The translations under genes and the position numbers were made by a program. A stretch of DNA of 64,000 nucleotides from Chlorobiota bacterium (GTDB lineage: Bacteria > Bacteroidota > Ignavibacteria > OLB7). Within the stretch, counting starts at the first letter, position 1, and the number at the start of each line of letters is the position of its first letter. This document shows positions 37,064-46,472 of the stretch, one piece after another. The notes below the pieces were generated by a model. That model saw only the letters and a list, made by a program, of their open reading frames with translations, did not search any database and was not told the origin of the DNA. The DNA lies in NCBI GenBank assembly GCA_016710285.1, contig JADJXR010000001.1, positions 1,488,001 through 1,552,000 on the forward strand, in the 5' to 3' direction.

Positions 37064-38440
37064 ATGGCATCACTGAACGGGAGTCAGGCAGCGCTCGCAG
37101 CCGAGCTTGGGACCCAAATGATCTCAATGATCGGGTCATTGATGGAAACGATTCACGCCACCCCCGCCTCACCTATTTCCTCCTTCCCTACAAAGAATTC
37201 CGGCAATTATGTTTTTGTCACCTACACGAACAGCGGTCACCCGCTCACAATAGGTGTGGTTACCGAATTTATGGGAGCCAAAGAGGTTGCGCAGATTATT
37301 AGCAATGTCCGCAGCTTAGGCACCGCTGGCGTAGCCGCCTCGCAACGGATTATTGATGCAGGAAGTGCTTCCCTATCCCTTAACCTCTATCGAATTATTG
37401 AAGGCTTGCTTACGGTAGAAGCACGAGCCACCAGCTCTGCTGCTGCGGCAACCGCCGAACCAGCCGCTGCTGGGACAAAGAAACGTAGGGGTTCCAAAAA
37501 AGCATCTGCAAAACGCAGAGGTCGCCCAAAGAAAAACGCTGATGCCGCCGCTGCCGATGCTCCTGCCGCACCGAAAAAAGGTCGTCGCGGTCGCCCAAAG
37601 AAAAATGCTGACGTAGCTGCCGCTGCCGATGCTCCTGCCGCACCGAAAAAGGGACGCGGTCGCCCAAAGAAAAACGCTGATGCTGCCGCTGCCGATGCTC
37701 CTGCCGCACCGAAAAAAGGACGCGGCCGCCCAAAGAAAAACGCTGATGCTGCCGCTGCCGATGCTCCTACCGCACCGAAAAAAGGTCGAGGCCGTCCAAA
37801 GAAAAATGCTGATGCTGCCGCTGCCGATGCTCCTGCCGCACCGAAAAAAGGTCGTCGCGGTCGCCCAAAGAAAAACGCTGATGCTGCCGCTGCCGATGCT
37901 CCTACCGCACCGAAAAAAGGTCGTCGCGGTCGCCCAAAGAAAAATGCTGATGCCGCCGCTGCCGATGCTCCTGCCGCACCGAAAAAGGGACGCGGTCGCC
38001 CAAAGAAAAATGCTGACGTAGCTGCCGCTGCCGATGCTCCTGCCGCACCACAAAAAGGTCGCGGTCGTCCAAAGAAAAACGCTGACGTAGCTGCCGCTGC
38101 CGATGCTCCTGCCGCACCACAAAAAGGTCGTCGCGGTCGTCCAAAGAAAAACGCTGATGCAGCTGCTGCTTCCGATACTCCTGCTGCACCGAAAAAGGGA
38201 CGCGGCGGCCGCCCAAAGAAAAATGCTGATGCAGCACCAAGCGAGCCGGTTGCCATGGTTGAGGTTTCTTCGGTAGAAGCTCCGCCGGAAGCCGCTTCGG
38301 CCACGCGCCCGGCACCAAAACCACGCGGTGCTGGGAAGAAGAAAAAAATTGCCGTAACAAAAACCAGAGGCAAACGGGGAGCAAAGAAGAATGCTGCCCT
38401 ATCAGTAGGTGAATCGTCCGAGCCTTCGGCAGAAGGATAG
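37064..38440 (+). CDS. AT-hook repeat DNA-binding protein (histone H1-like tail)
   Basis: The 458-residue product has a globular N-terminus of about 125 residues (LGTQMISMIGSLMETIHATP, ANSGHPLT-like strand, GAKEVAQIISNVRSLGTAGV). Its tail is basic and Ala/Pro-rich with eleven copies of GRPKKNAD. The core GRP flanked by basic residues is an AT-hook, which binds the minor groove of A+T-rich DNA. Spacing between hooks is 20-23 residues (for example AAAADAPAAPKKGR), giving about 60-69 bases per unit. Such proteins compact or bridge DNA. ATG 37064 has AGGA eight bases upstream. The terminator follows directly. The N-terminal domain I do not recognise. Confidence 0.8.
   Translation: MASLNGSQAALAAELGTQMISMIGSLMETIHATPASPISSFPTKNSGNYVFVTYTNSGHPLTIGVVTEFMGAKEVAQIISNVRSLGTAGVAASQRIIDAGSASLSLNLYRIIEGLLTVEARATSSAAAATAEPAAAGTKKRRGSKKASAKRRGRPKKNADAAAADAPAAPKKGRRGRPKKNADVAAAADAPAAPKKGRGRPKKNADAAAADAPAAPKKGRGRPKKNADAAAADAPTAPKKGRGRPKKNADAAAADAPAAPKKGRRGRPKKNADAAAADAPTAPKKGRRGRPKKNADAAAADAPAAPKKGRGRPKKNADVAAAADAPAAPQKGRGRPKKNADVAAAADAPAAPQKGRRGRPKKNADAAAASDTPAAPKKGRGGRPKKNADAAPSEPVAMVEVSSVEAPPEAASATRPAPKPRGAGKKKKIAVTKTRGKRGAKKNAALSVGESSEPSAEG
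37517..38232 (+). repeat. Tandem 60-69 base repeats coding AT-hooks
   Basis: Eleven in-frame units, each beginning with GGTCGCCCAAAGAAAAA or close variants. Units vary by Thr/Ala, Val insertion (DVAAAADA) and PQKG or PKKG, showing an array that has expanded and drifted. Near-identical units should recombine readily. Confidence 0.9.
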
Positions 38441-38461
38441 AGGAACCGAGAGTTAACAATG

Positions 38462-38496
38462 CATGGGCATCTTAGCAGATTGCTAAGATGCCCATG
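38462..38496 (+). terminator. Terminator after the AT-hook gene
   Basis: CATGGGCATCTTAGCA and TGCTAAGATGCCCATG form a perfect 16-base stem with a GAT loop, followed by TTGTTTGG. It lies 21 bases after the AT-hook gene stop and upstream of holA. Confidence 0.8.
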
Positions 38497-38547
38497 TTGT
38501 TTGGAAGGCTTCGGTATATTGAGCCTCCTTTACACTGGTACACTATC

Positions 38548-39609
38548 ATGGCAATCGTTACCTCCGAAAGTTTAGCAACCCAGCTACGGCATGGGAAAAT
38601 TGAGCCGTTATATTTCTTGTTTGGGGAGGAAGAGTTTTTGATTGATGAGGCCGTGGAGGAAATCATTGAGCGATCGGTGGATAAATCTACCGTCAGCTTC
38701 AATTTTGACCTTTTACACGGAACGGAAGTCACGCTGCAAGAAGTTGTGGAGCGTGCCGTGGCTTACCCGCTGATGGCCGATCGCCGCGTTGTTGTGGTGC
38801 GCGACATTGACCGCACATTTAGCCTGCGCGGGAAACCCGACCCAACCTCCCCATTCGCCCGATATATCGCCTCCCCTTCCCCCTCCACCACACTTGTGCT
38901 AACCGCAGCCACTGGAGATGTGCTAAAAGGGAAGACCCCAAAAGCACCGTATAACCTTATCACCGAACACGCCGCCAGTGTTCAATTCAAAAAGATTTAC
39001 GACCGCGAGCTTCCATCATGGACCGCCGAGAGGATTCGCAAGCGTGGGAAGGAGATCACCCCGGATGCTGTTGAATTATTCGTGAGTTATGCCGGCGGAT
39101 CCTTACGCATTATTAGCAATGAGATTGAAAAGCTGTTTACTTACGTTGAAGGGAAAAAAAGCATCACTGTTGACGATGTGCGGACGGTGGTGGGGACCTC
39201 CAAAACATGGAACATCTTTGAACTTCAGAAAGCATTGGGAACCAAGAACGCAAGCCTTGCATCGGAAATCGCCGAGCGGATGCTGCGCGCAGGGGAACCG
39301 GAGCAGCTTATTCTGACGATGCTGACGCGCTACTTCACCATTCTGTGGCGATTAACCGAGCTTCGTGCCCGCACCCGGGATCAGCATGAAATGGCACGTG
39401 CGGTTGGCATCACCTCATTTTTCTTAAACGAATATCTGGCGGCTTTGCAGCGATACCCTATGGACCACTTGCGGAATGCGTTCGAAGCCTTGATGCAGGC
39501 CGATATCCTGCTGAAATCCTCCAGCATCTCGGGAAGCATCATCATGCAAATGCTGCTGGCCTCGATTACCCAGGGGAAAAATGTCATGCCGTATCGCGAG
39601 CGGCGATAA
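38548..39609 (+). CDS. holA: DNA polymerase III delta subunit
   Basis: The delta subunit opens the beta sliding clamp within the clamp loader. The 353-residue product begins LRHGKIEPLYFLFGEEEFLI, the family's AAA+-like N-terminus, and continues with YPLMADRRVVVVRDID and LVLTAATGDVLKGKTP. The C-terminal collar has GTSKTWNIFELQKALG and LILTMLTRYFTILWR. It lacks a Walker A motif, as expected for delta. ATG 38548 is chosen; the in-frame ATG at 38488 is inside the terminator stem. TATATTG at 38515-38521 may serve as a -10 element. Confidence 0.88.
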   Translation: MAIVTSESLATQLRHGKIEPLYFLFGEEEFLIDEAVEEIIERSVDKSTVSFNFDLLHGTEVTLQEVVERAVAYPLMADRRVVVVRDIDRTFSLRGKPDPTSPFARYIASPSPSTTLVLTAATGDVLKGKTPKAPYNLITEHAASVQFKKIYDRELPSWTAERIRKRGKEITPDAVELFVSYAGGSLRIISNEIEKLFTYVEGKKSITVDDVRTVVGTSKTWNIFELQKALGTKNASLASEIAERMLRAGEPEQLILTMLTRYFTILWRLTELRARTRDQHEMARAVGITSFFLNEYLAALQRYPMDHLRNAFEALMQADILLKSSSISGSIIMQMLLASITQGKNVMPYRERR

Positions 39610-40085
39610 GGAGCGGGTTGCCACCAGCGCACACACCGTGACAGTGCAGAAATCCAGAACCACCGTAACAACCGTTTGTGAAAAGGGTAATAGTAGGAAG
39701 AGGGAGGTACAGTAAAGAATTTACTTTAGGGGAGCAATAAAACTCCTCCGGGAAATTTCGTCATGGTTCGTGTAAAAAATTCACGACATCAAAAAACAGA
39801 CGACAAACCCTTGAAAAACCATCGCTATTTCGCCATTCAACCTTGCGGTTCGCTGGGCTACTGATTCGGTTACAGGAATGTAATAATTCCGTCAACTACT
39901 GTGCTGGACATCTCGTATAGATAGTTGCGCGATCTGGAGATGAACAACACCGCAAGATTGAAATGGCACACGAATGGCAGGGCTACACTGGGGTAGCGAT
40001 AATGATGACACCAACGCCAAGAGTTTGCTGAAAATGACGAGGAACCATTGCTAACTGGCACGCTACGCTAAGGAGAGGTACAATC
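39610..40085. other. Intergenic region before the SRPBCC gene
   Basis: No gene is seen. A short hairpin (AGTAAA-GAA-TTTACT around 39713) and a GGAG...CTCC pair just beyond it could end holA transcripts. A ribosome site GGAGAGG precedes ATG 40086. Composition is A+T-richer than the coding neighbours, as for a promoter region. Confidence 0.45.
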
Positions 40086-40661
40086 ATGGAATACACATAT
40101 AAGTATCCGAGTAAGGTTCAGGACATCAATGGCCGCCGCTACGGCCAGATCAGCGTCAACGAGGAACACATGACGCAGACCCTGAACGAGCTGATGAACC
40201 GGCTGGATATGCCGGAAAAAACCATTGCTGTTCAAGTGGAGGTTAACGCCTCGCGGGAAAAAATCTGGGAGGTTGCTGGCGGAACCGTCGCAAAGTTCTT
40301 CAGCCACCACCCGATCTTTGCAGGACTCTCCTACCTGAACTCCTTCGGTTCCGATGAAGGTGGGCGGTTTATCATCCACCGCGTGATGAATGGAGTGGTC
40401 TTCGATCGTATCGGCGAGGTGATGGTCAACATGCCACTGGCCGAATTCACCGCCAGTGATGTGGAAATTGCCGACCCAAGCGTTAGCGGCTTCTTCCCGT
40501 CGCTCTACACGATGAAGCTAAGCGACCACCCCGACGATCCCTCCAAGACGATCGTGCTGCTAACCTACACGATGCTTGGCGTTGCCCACCCCTGGGCACT
40601 GGGTGTGCTGGCCTACCAAGCTAACAGCATCAAGTATCACGCGGAGTTGCAGAACGCATAA
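40086..40661 (+). CDS. SRPBCC (START/Bet v1-like) domain protein
   Basis: The 191-residue product has a pattern typical of the SRPBCC fold: an initial strand (KTIAVQVEVNASREKIWEVA), a helix-glycine loop and a long C-terminal helix after VLLTYTMLGVAHPWAL. These proteins carry a hydrophobic cavity for lipids or polyketides, or act as co-chaperones. No catalytic residues can be named. It has a good ribosome site, a long leader and its own strong terminator, so it appears to be expressed as a single gene. Confidence 0.65.
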   Translation: MEYTYKYPSKVQDINGRRYGQISVNEEHMTQTLNELMNRLDMPEKTIAVQVEVNASREKIWEVAGGTVAKFFSHHPIFAGLSYLNSFGSDEGGRFIIHRVMNGVVFDRIGEVMVNMPLAEFTASDVEIADPSVSGFFPSLYTMKLSDHPDDPSKTIVLLTYTMLGVAHPWALGVLAYQANSIKYHAELQNA

Positions 40662-40684
40662 CCGCCAGCATCTATCCTGATGAC

Positions 40685-40721
40685 AAACGGCCCGACAGCG
40701 CAAACTGCTGTCGGGCCGTTT
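40685..40721 (+). terminator. Strong intrinsic terminator after the SRPBCC gene
   Basis: AAACGGCCCGACAGC and GCTGTCGGGCCGTTT form a perfect 15-base stem with a 7-base loop, ending in TTTCTTTT. This is a classical Rho-independent terminator. Confidence 0.92.
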
Positions 40722-40835
40722 CTTTTGCGCCACTCCTATTCCCCACAACCCTTCCCCCTGTAAGTTCATGTTTCGCGGCGACCCGTTGGGTGGTGTGATG
40801 GTTAAGTTTGCTTCAACCAATTATTCGCATTGCCC

Positions 40836-41969
40836 ATGGGACTGTTCAACTCAACAAGCAGCAAACAAACCATCACCGAAGAAGCTGTCCGCCAAGCCCT
40901 TTCGGCGATTAACGACCCCGACCTTCGGCGCGACATCGTCTCGCTTGGGTTCGTGAAGAATATCCAGATCACCGGAACAAGCGTTGCCGTTGTGATAGAA
41001 CTCACCACCCCAGCCTGCCCGGTGAAAGACCAGATGAAAGAAGAAGCTGAACAAGCCCTTCGGAAACTGGGTGCCGAAGATGTTCAGATTCAGATGACCA
41101 GCCGCGTCACCTCGCCCACGGCCGCGCGCCGAGCATCCATCCTTCCTGAAGTGAAAAACACCATCGCAGTGGCTTCTGGGAAAGGGGGGGTTGGGAAATC
41201 AAGCGTGGCGGTGAATTTAGCGGTGGCACTGGCCCAGGAAGGAGGGAGGGTTGGGCTGATTGATGCCGACATCTACGGCCCTTCGGCTCCGCTGATGTTC
41301 GGCTTGAACGGCAAGCAAACCTACGTTTATGAGAACACCAACGGCGAGCGGAAAATTGCCCCGCTGGAAGCCTACGGCGTAAAAGTGATCTCGCTGGGAT
41401 TTCTTGTTGACCCCGACCAAGCGGTAATCTGGCGCGGGCCAATGGCCGCCGGCGCGCTGAAGCAGTTGATGACCGATGTTGAATGGGGCGAGCTTGATTA
41501 CCTCATCTTCGACCTTCCCCCCGGCACCGGCGATATTCAGCTGACACTGACGCAATCCATCCCCCTCACCGGCGCGGTGATCGTCACCACCCCACAGGAC
41601 GTTGCCCTGGCCGATGCACGCAAAGGCTTGCGGATGTTTGAACGGGTCCAGGTTCCGGTGCTGGGGATTATCGAAAACATGAGCTATTTCATCGCCCCCG
41701 ACACCGGCAAACGGTACGACATCTTCTCGCACGGCGGCGGACAACGTGCTGCTGCCGAGATGAACGTCCCGTTCCTGGGTGAGATTCCGTTGGTGATGGA
41801 AATGCGCGAAGGTGGGGATGAAGGGAAGCCGCTGGTGGTGCGCAATCCCGAGTCGGAAACGGCGGAGAGCATTCGGCAGATTGCCCGGCAAATGGCGGCG
41901 CAAGTCTCCATCACCAACATCGGCGAACAAGCGCAGCCCCTCACGATTCAGCTGATGCAACCAAACTAA
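40836..41969 (+). CDS. mrp: Mrp/ApbC-type P-loop ATPase, iron-sulfur carrier family
   Basis: The 377-residue product has an N-terminal MIP18/DUF59 domain (EEAVRQALSAINDPDLRRDI) and a MinD-like ATPase with the deviant Walker A SGKGGVGKSS near residue 113. GLIDADIYGPSAPLMFG and FDLPPGTGDIQLTL follow. Mrp proteins carry and donate Fe-S clusters. The usual C-x-x-C after ENMSYF is absent here (IAPDTGKRYDIF), which also occurs in some Bacteroidota versions; cluster binding is therefore uncertain. ATG 40836 is preferred over an in-frame TTG at 40830. It is flanked by convergent genes and ends just before a hairpin. Confidence 0.88.
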   Translation: MGLFNSTSSKQTITEEAVRQALSAINDPDLRRDIVSLGFVKNIQITGTSVAVVIELTTPACPVKDQMKEEAEQALRKLGAEDVQIQMTSRVTSPTAARRASILPEVKNTIAVASGKGGVGKSSVAVNLAVALAQEGGRVGLIDADIYGPSAPLMFGLNGKQTYVYENTNGERKIAPLEAYGVKVISLGFLVDPDQAVIWRGPMAAGALKQLMTDVEWGELDYLIFDLPPGTGDIQLTLTQSIPLTGAVIVTTPQDVALADARKGLRMFERVQVPVLGIIENMSYFIAPDTGKRYDIFSHGGGQRAAAEMNVPFLGEIPLVMEMREGGDEGKPLVVRNPESETAESIRQIARQMAAQVSITNIGEQAQPLTIQLMQPN

Positions 41970-42027
41970 GGTTGCCGCTCGGCATTGCCGATCTCATACT
42001 CCATCTCCATCTCACACACTCTGATCT

Positions 42028-44109
42028 CTATTGCCCACCAACTCGAATCTCAATCGAGTTGGTGGGAATTGCCGGGGCGGTGCCGATGCTGATGCTGCAA
42101 CGCTTCCCCGCCTGTGCGCACTTCTCCCGCAACGTTGTTGCCACCTCTTTCCCCCAATCTTTGGTTGCTGGTTCACCATCTGCCAACATCACTTCTATCC
42201 TGCTTCCTGGCCCTGCGGCTGCGGCCACTTCCTCAAGAACGCGGCTTGTGCGCGGCTGGTTGTCGTGATTGGCGGCCATGCTGCGGGGAAGGCTCCAACG
42301 CCCTTGTATCACGCTTCCGCTGGGGTTCAAGGTCTGCTCGGTTATCCGCTCGGTCCGGACCACTTGCAGCGGCAATTGCGCAGCCGCCGTTGTGGAAGCT
42401 CCGCTGGAGTCACGCACCTGAAGCTCGGCCAGCAAGGTCGTCATCTTTCCCGACGCGCCGTCGGCAGCAATCCGCCAATTGATCTGAGCGGTTCCGCCAA
42501 GCGTGGCCTGGCTGGAGTACTCACCAACGGGTTGGCCATTGTGGGCAATCCGGATCTTCCACTCCTGAATCCCCACGCCCGATTGAAACGCCGGGGCAAG
42601 CTGGATTCGGGGCGGGTCCACCGTTGTTGACTCCGCCGATATCACCACCGGGTCCAACAGGGCCACGGTGTCGGCCAGCAACGTCACCCGCGCATCTCGA
42701 TCGCCGCGCTCCGTTGCCCCTCCGTGGAATGGCTTGGCTGGCTCCTGCTCCATCCGCGCCACTTCGATTCCCCACGCCGCATGGAGATATTCCTGGATTT
42801 CCCCAACAAGCTGGCCACTCCCGCGCAACCTCACTCTGGCATTGGGATAGCGGTGGGCCATGCGGAATCCCACAACGTTCAGCAAATGGCGTTGCCACTC
42901 CGAAGTTGGAACCTCCGCAAGCAAATCGGGGGTGAAGTTCGCGGCGGCGGCGGGGGGAAGCCGAAGTTGCTGTTGCAGCAGCTCCCCATCAATCGCCACA
43001 CCGCTGCCGGTCCGAAGCTCCCACCGGTGTTGCAGCCGAACATGATCTACGCCGACCGCCGCCACCGGGGTTGCTTCCCCCGCAGCGTCCACAGCGTGCA
43101 ATTGCAAATGCGCCACCAGCGGCTGTGCCGAACCACGGCTGCCCGACTGAGCTCCGGAATCAACCGGAGCAGAGGAAGAAAGGGGAAGCGATTGCACCCG
43201 GGAGGAGGCCGGAGTATCCACCCTTTGGCGGGCGGCTATCGGATCCGGCAACGCAGAAGGGAGGGATGCTGCGGTATCCATTCCTCCCAAATGAATCATC
43301 AAGCCCAGCCGGCCCTGCACCGTTAAGTCTCGCCACGCCAAGCGTTCTACCATCGAGAGGAGATCAACCTCGCCGGCAATTCCCACCAGCCCCGACACCT
43401 GCGGGCCAAGGGGGAAGGTGTAATCGGCTGATGGAGAGAGTGCAAGAGAGATGCCCGCGCCCGATAGCCGTTCGCCATCGTTCATGGTTCGGCTGCGGAG
43501 GCCATCCTGGAAGCTGTGATCGCCGGGGCCGCTCACGTTATCGGTTTGGGTGATTGCGGAGCGTAATCGGTAGCTGACGGTCCCGCCAATTCCAACGGTA
43601 AACTGCGGGTCAACTTGATACTCTGCGCTGGCCCTGAACAGCGCGTGCTGGTTGCTCCGGTCCAATCGCAATGCCCTCTCCAGCGTAACCGGGGCAACGG
43701 TTGCCGAATCGAAAATCACCGTTGGGTCGCTCGGTGGGGTTTCCAGCGTGCTGGCTCCCGATCGCCACCCAACCATCAGCGACAATCCCCACCGCTGGCC
43801 GAACAAGCCCGGAATCTGCACCGCGGCCATCAGCCCGCCACGGTTGGCCGTCCCCGATTCAAACAATCCGCAATCGTGCGTTCCGGCATAGACCGGAATG
43901 CTCCCCTGCGACACGCCAATGCCAAGCTCGCCAATCACCCCAACCTTTGTCGGGCCAACGTCAAGAACCGAACGCTCCTGGCCCAACGCCATGCCGGGGA
44001 GAACAAACAGCAGCAGGGCAACAGCAGCAACAACAACGCCCCGAACCCCACGCAGAAGCAGGGAAGGGGGCATAAAAAAACCGAGCGGGGGAAGGAATGG
44101 GGTGGTCAT
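42028..44109 (-). CDS. Outer-membrane beta-barrel protein with OmpA-like C-terminal segments
   Basis: The 693-residue product has a signal peptide ending LGQ. A barrel-like region follows (alternating strands such as GVIGELGIGVSQGSIPVYAG and GLSLMVGWRSG, residues 50-290). After a Ser/Pro-rich linker come two segments weakly resembling OmpA-like peptidoglycan-binding folds: VGFRMAHRYPNARVRLRGSG near residue 400 and EVMLADGEPATKDWGKEVAT near residue 650. Assignment is moderate. The start overlaps the stop of the preceding T9SS gene (ATGA), so they form an operon. A hairpin overlaps the last codons. Confidence 0.6.
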   Translation of the reverse strand: MTTPFLPPLGFFMPPSLLLRGVRGVVVAAVALLLFVLPGMALGQERSVLDVGPTKVGVIGELGIGVSQGSIPVYAGTHDCGLFESGTANRGGLMAAVQIPGLFGQRWGLSLMVGWRSGASTLETPPSDPTVIFDSATVAPVTLERALRLDRSNQHALFRASAEYQVDPQFTVGIGGTVSYRLRSAITQTDNVSGPGDHSFQDGLRSRTMNDGERLSGAGISLALSPSADYTFPLGPQVSGLVGIAGEVDLLSMVERLAWRDLTVQGRLGLMIHLGGMDTAASLPSALPDPIAARQRVDTPASSRVQSLPLSSSAPVDSGAQSGSRGSAQPLVAHLQLHAVDAAGEATPVAAVGVDHVRLQHRWELRTGSGVAIDGELLQQQLRLPPAAAANFTPDLLAEVPTSEWQRHLLNVVGFRMAHRYPNARVRLRGSGQLVGEIQEYLHAAWGIEVARMEQEPAKPFHGGATERGDRDARVTLLADTVALLDPVVISAESTTVDPPRIQLAPAFQSGVGIQEWKIRIAHNGQPVGEYSSQATLGGTAQINWRIAADGASGKMTTLLAELQVRDSSGASTTAAAQLPLQVVRTERITEQTLNPSGSVIQGRWSLPRSMAANHDNQPRTSRVLEEVAAAAGPGSRIEVMLADGEPATKDWGKEVATTLREKCAQAGKRCSISIGTAPAIPTNSIEIRVGGQ
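42034..42066. terminator. Hairpin overlapping the 3' end of the barrel gene
   Basis: CCCACCAACTCG and CGAGTTGGTGGG form a perfect 12-base stem with a 9-base loop. It covers the codons just before the stop of the minus-strand gene (stop at 42028). No U-tract follows, so termination is uncertain. Confidence 0.4.
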
Positions 44110-46292
44110 CCTCCCCCCTCGGCAATGATGATCGGTATGGCATTTTTTTCGGAACCGACGGCGATCTCCAAAAGGTAGATTCCCGCAGGCACGCCATCCA
44201 GATTGGGGTGATAGACTTCCTCGCGCCCGATGCCAGCTGGAAGCTCGACCGTTCGTGCTGTTCCGCCAAGAAGATCAACCAACCGCAACGTTGGCCGCGC
44301 TCCGATTGGGGCGATGTACCGAATGGCCGCGCCATCGGTAAGCGGGTTGGGGCGGATGCTGGTGACGCGCGCCCGCTTCGTGAAGCTCAGCCCTTTCCCG
44401 ATCTCGCATCCCTCCAACTCCACAACACCGCTGGCGGTGTCAATCGTTATGAATGGGGAATCCACCGCCACGCTATCCACCGCCACCACCGTCTCCGGGT
44501 ATCCAGTTGCCAGCCCCATCAGTTGAACCCGTGCGACGGTTTGCCCAGTGATCGGGCCGGGAATCTTGAAGGTCAGTGTTCCGGCGGCGGTGTCGGCAGC
44601 GTGCGCCACGGCGTAGGAGTGGGGGATTGTGGCCCCGGCGGCGTTCGTCACTTGGGTGGGATAGAGTGCCCGCGCCGGCATCCGTATTCTGAAGAACAGC
44701 GACTGCACATTCTGGTCGGCGCGAATCGGAGCCACAAGGGCCATCGGTAGCTGGAAGCTGTTCCCTGCCTCCCCCGTTGCGCGGCTTAGCCTGACGGCGT
44801 TTCGCTCAACCAGCGGCGGCTCCTGCTGGGCAGTGGAACCATGCAGCAGAATCGCGATTGGTGAGTTGGTCCAACTGGTGGAAAGGAACAGCGTTGCGGT
44901 GGTGTCGGCAATGGTGCTGTCGGGGCAGAAGCGGACAACAAGGCGCACCCCACTTGGGGCGATCACCAGCGGGAACACCGTTGGCTCAACCAGCGTGAAG
45001 CGGGTGTCAACGCGCTGGTTGTTCCGCCAAAATTCGGCGCGGGTAACTTGGTGGGTGGCCTCGCCAACAATCGTGATGGTGTCGGTGACGCACGTATCCA
45101 CCTTCACTGCTCCAAAATCCAACTCCAACGGCGTGATGGTGGGGAGGACCGTATCCACCGCCATGCTTCCAAAAAGCTCCACTTGTGATTGCTGCTGTTG
45201 CCCATTCAGTTGGTAGTGGAGCCGCAGCGTTGCAGTGGTGTCGTCAGGGCGGTTGTTTGCGCCGGGGCAGAACTCCACAACAAACGCCACCGCCGTGCTG
45301 GATTGCATGGTAACGGGGAAGCTGACCGGACGGATTACCCGGTAACGCAAGTCGCGCTGGTTGTTGATTCCTTCAATGGTGACGGAGTCAATCCGCAGCA
45401 GTGTGTTGGCCGGCGAAGTTACGGTGAACGAATCCACCTTGCACTGGCCGGACCGAACCGGACCGAACCGAAGCGCGGTGTCGCTAAGCTGCGGCGGCAG
45501 CGGCGATGCCGGAACAACGGATGCTTGCAGGCCGATGCGAAGCTCGGTTAGCGTGTCCCGCTCGTTAATGATAACCGTGTTCAGCACCGGCGACTGGAAT
45601 TGGGCATTCGCCGTGAACTGCACACGAACCGGAAGGGATTGGCGCGGGCCAACCGTGGTTTGGCTGGTGGGCGCAAGGATCGCATAGCCTTGATCGCCAA
45701 ACGGACTTTCCAGCCGCGCAGTGGTGATGGTGATCGGCTTGCTTGTGCGGTTGACGGCAAGCACCGTCAGCGAATCGCGCCCGCCAACGGCGATTGGGTT
45801 GGGAAACGCCGTGTCGGCTGGCGCGGCCCACACCGGCGTGATGGTGGCCTGCAGCGGGACGGTCCGCGTCTGGAGCGATCCGGCATTCCCCCAGCTCACC
45901 ATCAGCGTGTCGCGCAGGACGCTTCCCACCGGGGCGGTGCCGCAAAACCGGAGTGGGATGGAGGTTGAGGTTCGCAGCGGAACATCGAGCGTGGCACGCT
46001 GCAAGCTGTCCAAACTGATCCCTTGCAGGGTCCATCCCGAAGCTACGTTTGCGGAACCGGAAGCAAGCCAGACCGTTACCGGAATGGTCCCTTGCACGAT
46101 GTTGGTAAGGGTGATGGTGTCGTCGCGGCAGTCGGTGCGGGGGATGTCGGGGTGCAGAAGCGAACGCGGCTGAACCAAAATTGCGGAATCCAGCTGCTGG
46201 GCCGCAACCGGGTTGCCCAACGCCGCAACCACCAGCCAAAGGAAGGCTGCGGCCAGCACAATATTCTTGGATAGAAAGAAACGAATCCGCAT
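44106..46292 (-). CDS. Secreted multi-Ig protein with T9SS C-terminal domain
   Basis: The 728-residue product has a signal peptide (IVLAAAFLWLVVAALG). At least three ASH/HYDIN-like beta-sandwich repeats follow, each with a FG-PVRSGQCKVDSF-type start (for example LRFGPVRSGQCKVDSFTVTS and LDFGAVKVDTCVTDTITIVG). The last 85 residues form a T9SS type A sorting domain (VTSIRPNPLTDGAAIRY ... GVPAGIYLLEIAVGSEKNAI). It should be secreted and anchored or released by T9SS. ATG 46292 is chosen for the signal peptide; an upstream ATG at 46373 adds 27 residues. Coupled to the barrel gene by a four-base overlap. Confidence 0.8.
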   Translation of the reverse strand: MRIRFFLSKNIVLAAAFLWLVVAALGNPVAAQQLDSAILVQPRSLLHPDIPRTDCRDDTITLTNIVQGTIPVTVWLASGSANVASGWTLQGISLDSLQRATLDVPLRTSTSIPLRFCGTAPVGSVLRDTLMVSWGNAGSLQTRTVPLQATITPVWAAPADTAFPNPIAVGGRDSLTVLAVNRTSKPITITTARLESPFGDQGYAILAPTSQTTVGPRQSLPVRVQFTANAQFQSPVLNTVIINERDTLTELRIGLQASVVPASPLPPQLSDTALRFGPVRSGQCKVDSFTVTSPANTLLRIDSVTIEGINNQRDLRYRVIRPVSFPVTMQSSTAVAFVVEFCPGANNRPDDTTATLRLHYQLNGQQQQSQVELFGSMAVDTVLPTITPLELDFGAVKVDTCVTDTITIVGEATHQVTRAEFWRNNQRVDTRFTLVEPTVFPLVIAPSGVRLVVRFCPDSTIADTTATLFLSTSWTNSPIAILLHGSTAQQEPPLVERNAVRLSRATGEAGNSFQLPMALVAPIRADQNVQSLFFRIRMPARALYPTQVTNAAGATIPHSYAVAHAADTAAGTLTFKIPGPITGQTVARVQLMGLATGYPETVVAVDSVAVDSPFITIDTASGVVELEGCEIGKGLSFTKRARVTSIRPNPLTDGAAIRYIAPIGARPTLRLVDLLGGTARTVELPAGIGREEVYHPNLDGVPAGIYLLEIAVGSEKNAIPIIIAEGGG

Positions 46293-46472
46293 GAATTTGA
46301 GAGATGGAAAGCCCCGGAAATGCTTGCCCCAGAAGCACTTGAAAGGTAAACACACCAGCCGCAAAAAAATCACAGTGGGCGCAGCTTGGATGCCGCATGG
46401 CCCAACCGCCGCAACCGCCGCACGCGCAACCGCAACGCGAGGCCGTTACGTTGCTATCGCCACGCGGTTCCC

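Noticed and set aside
37517..38232. Repeat array that could look like CRISPR
   Set aside because: The repeats are in frame and encode AT-hooks, with no spacers.
37373..38459. Long minus-strand reading frames opposite the AT-hook gene
   Set aside because: They are open only because the sense strand repeats lack reverse stops; the translations are Gly/Ser/Phe repeats mirroring the sense strand.
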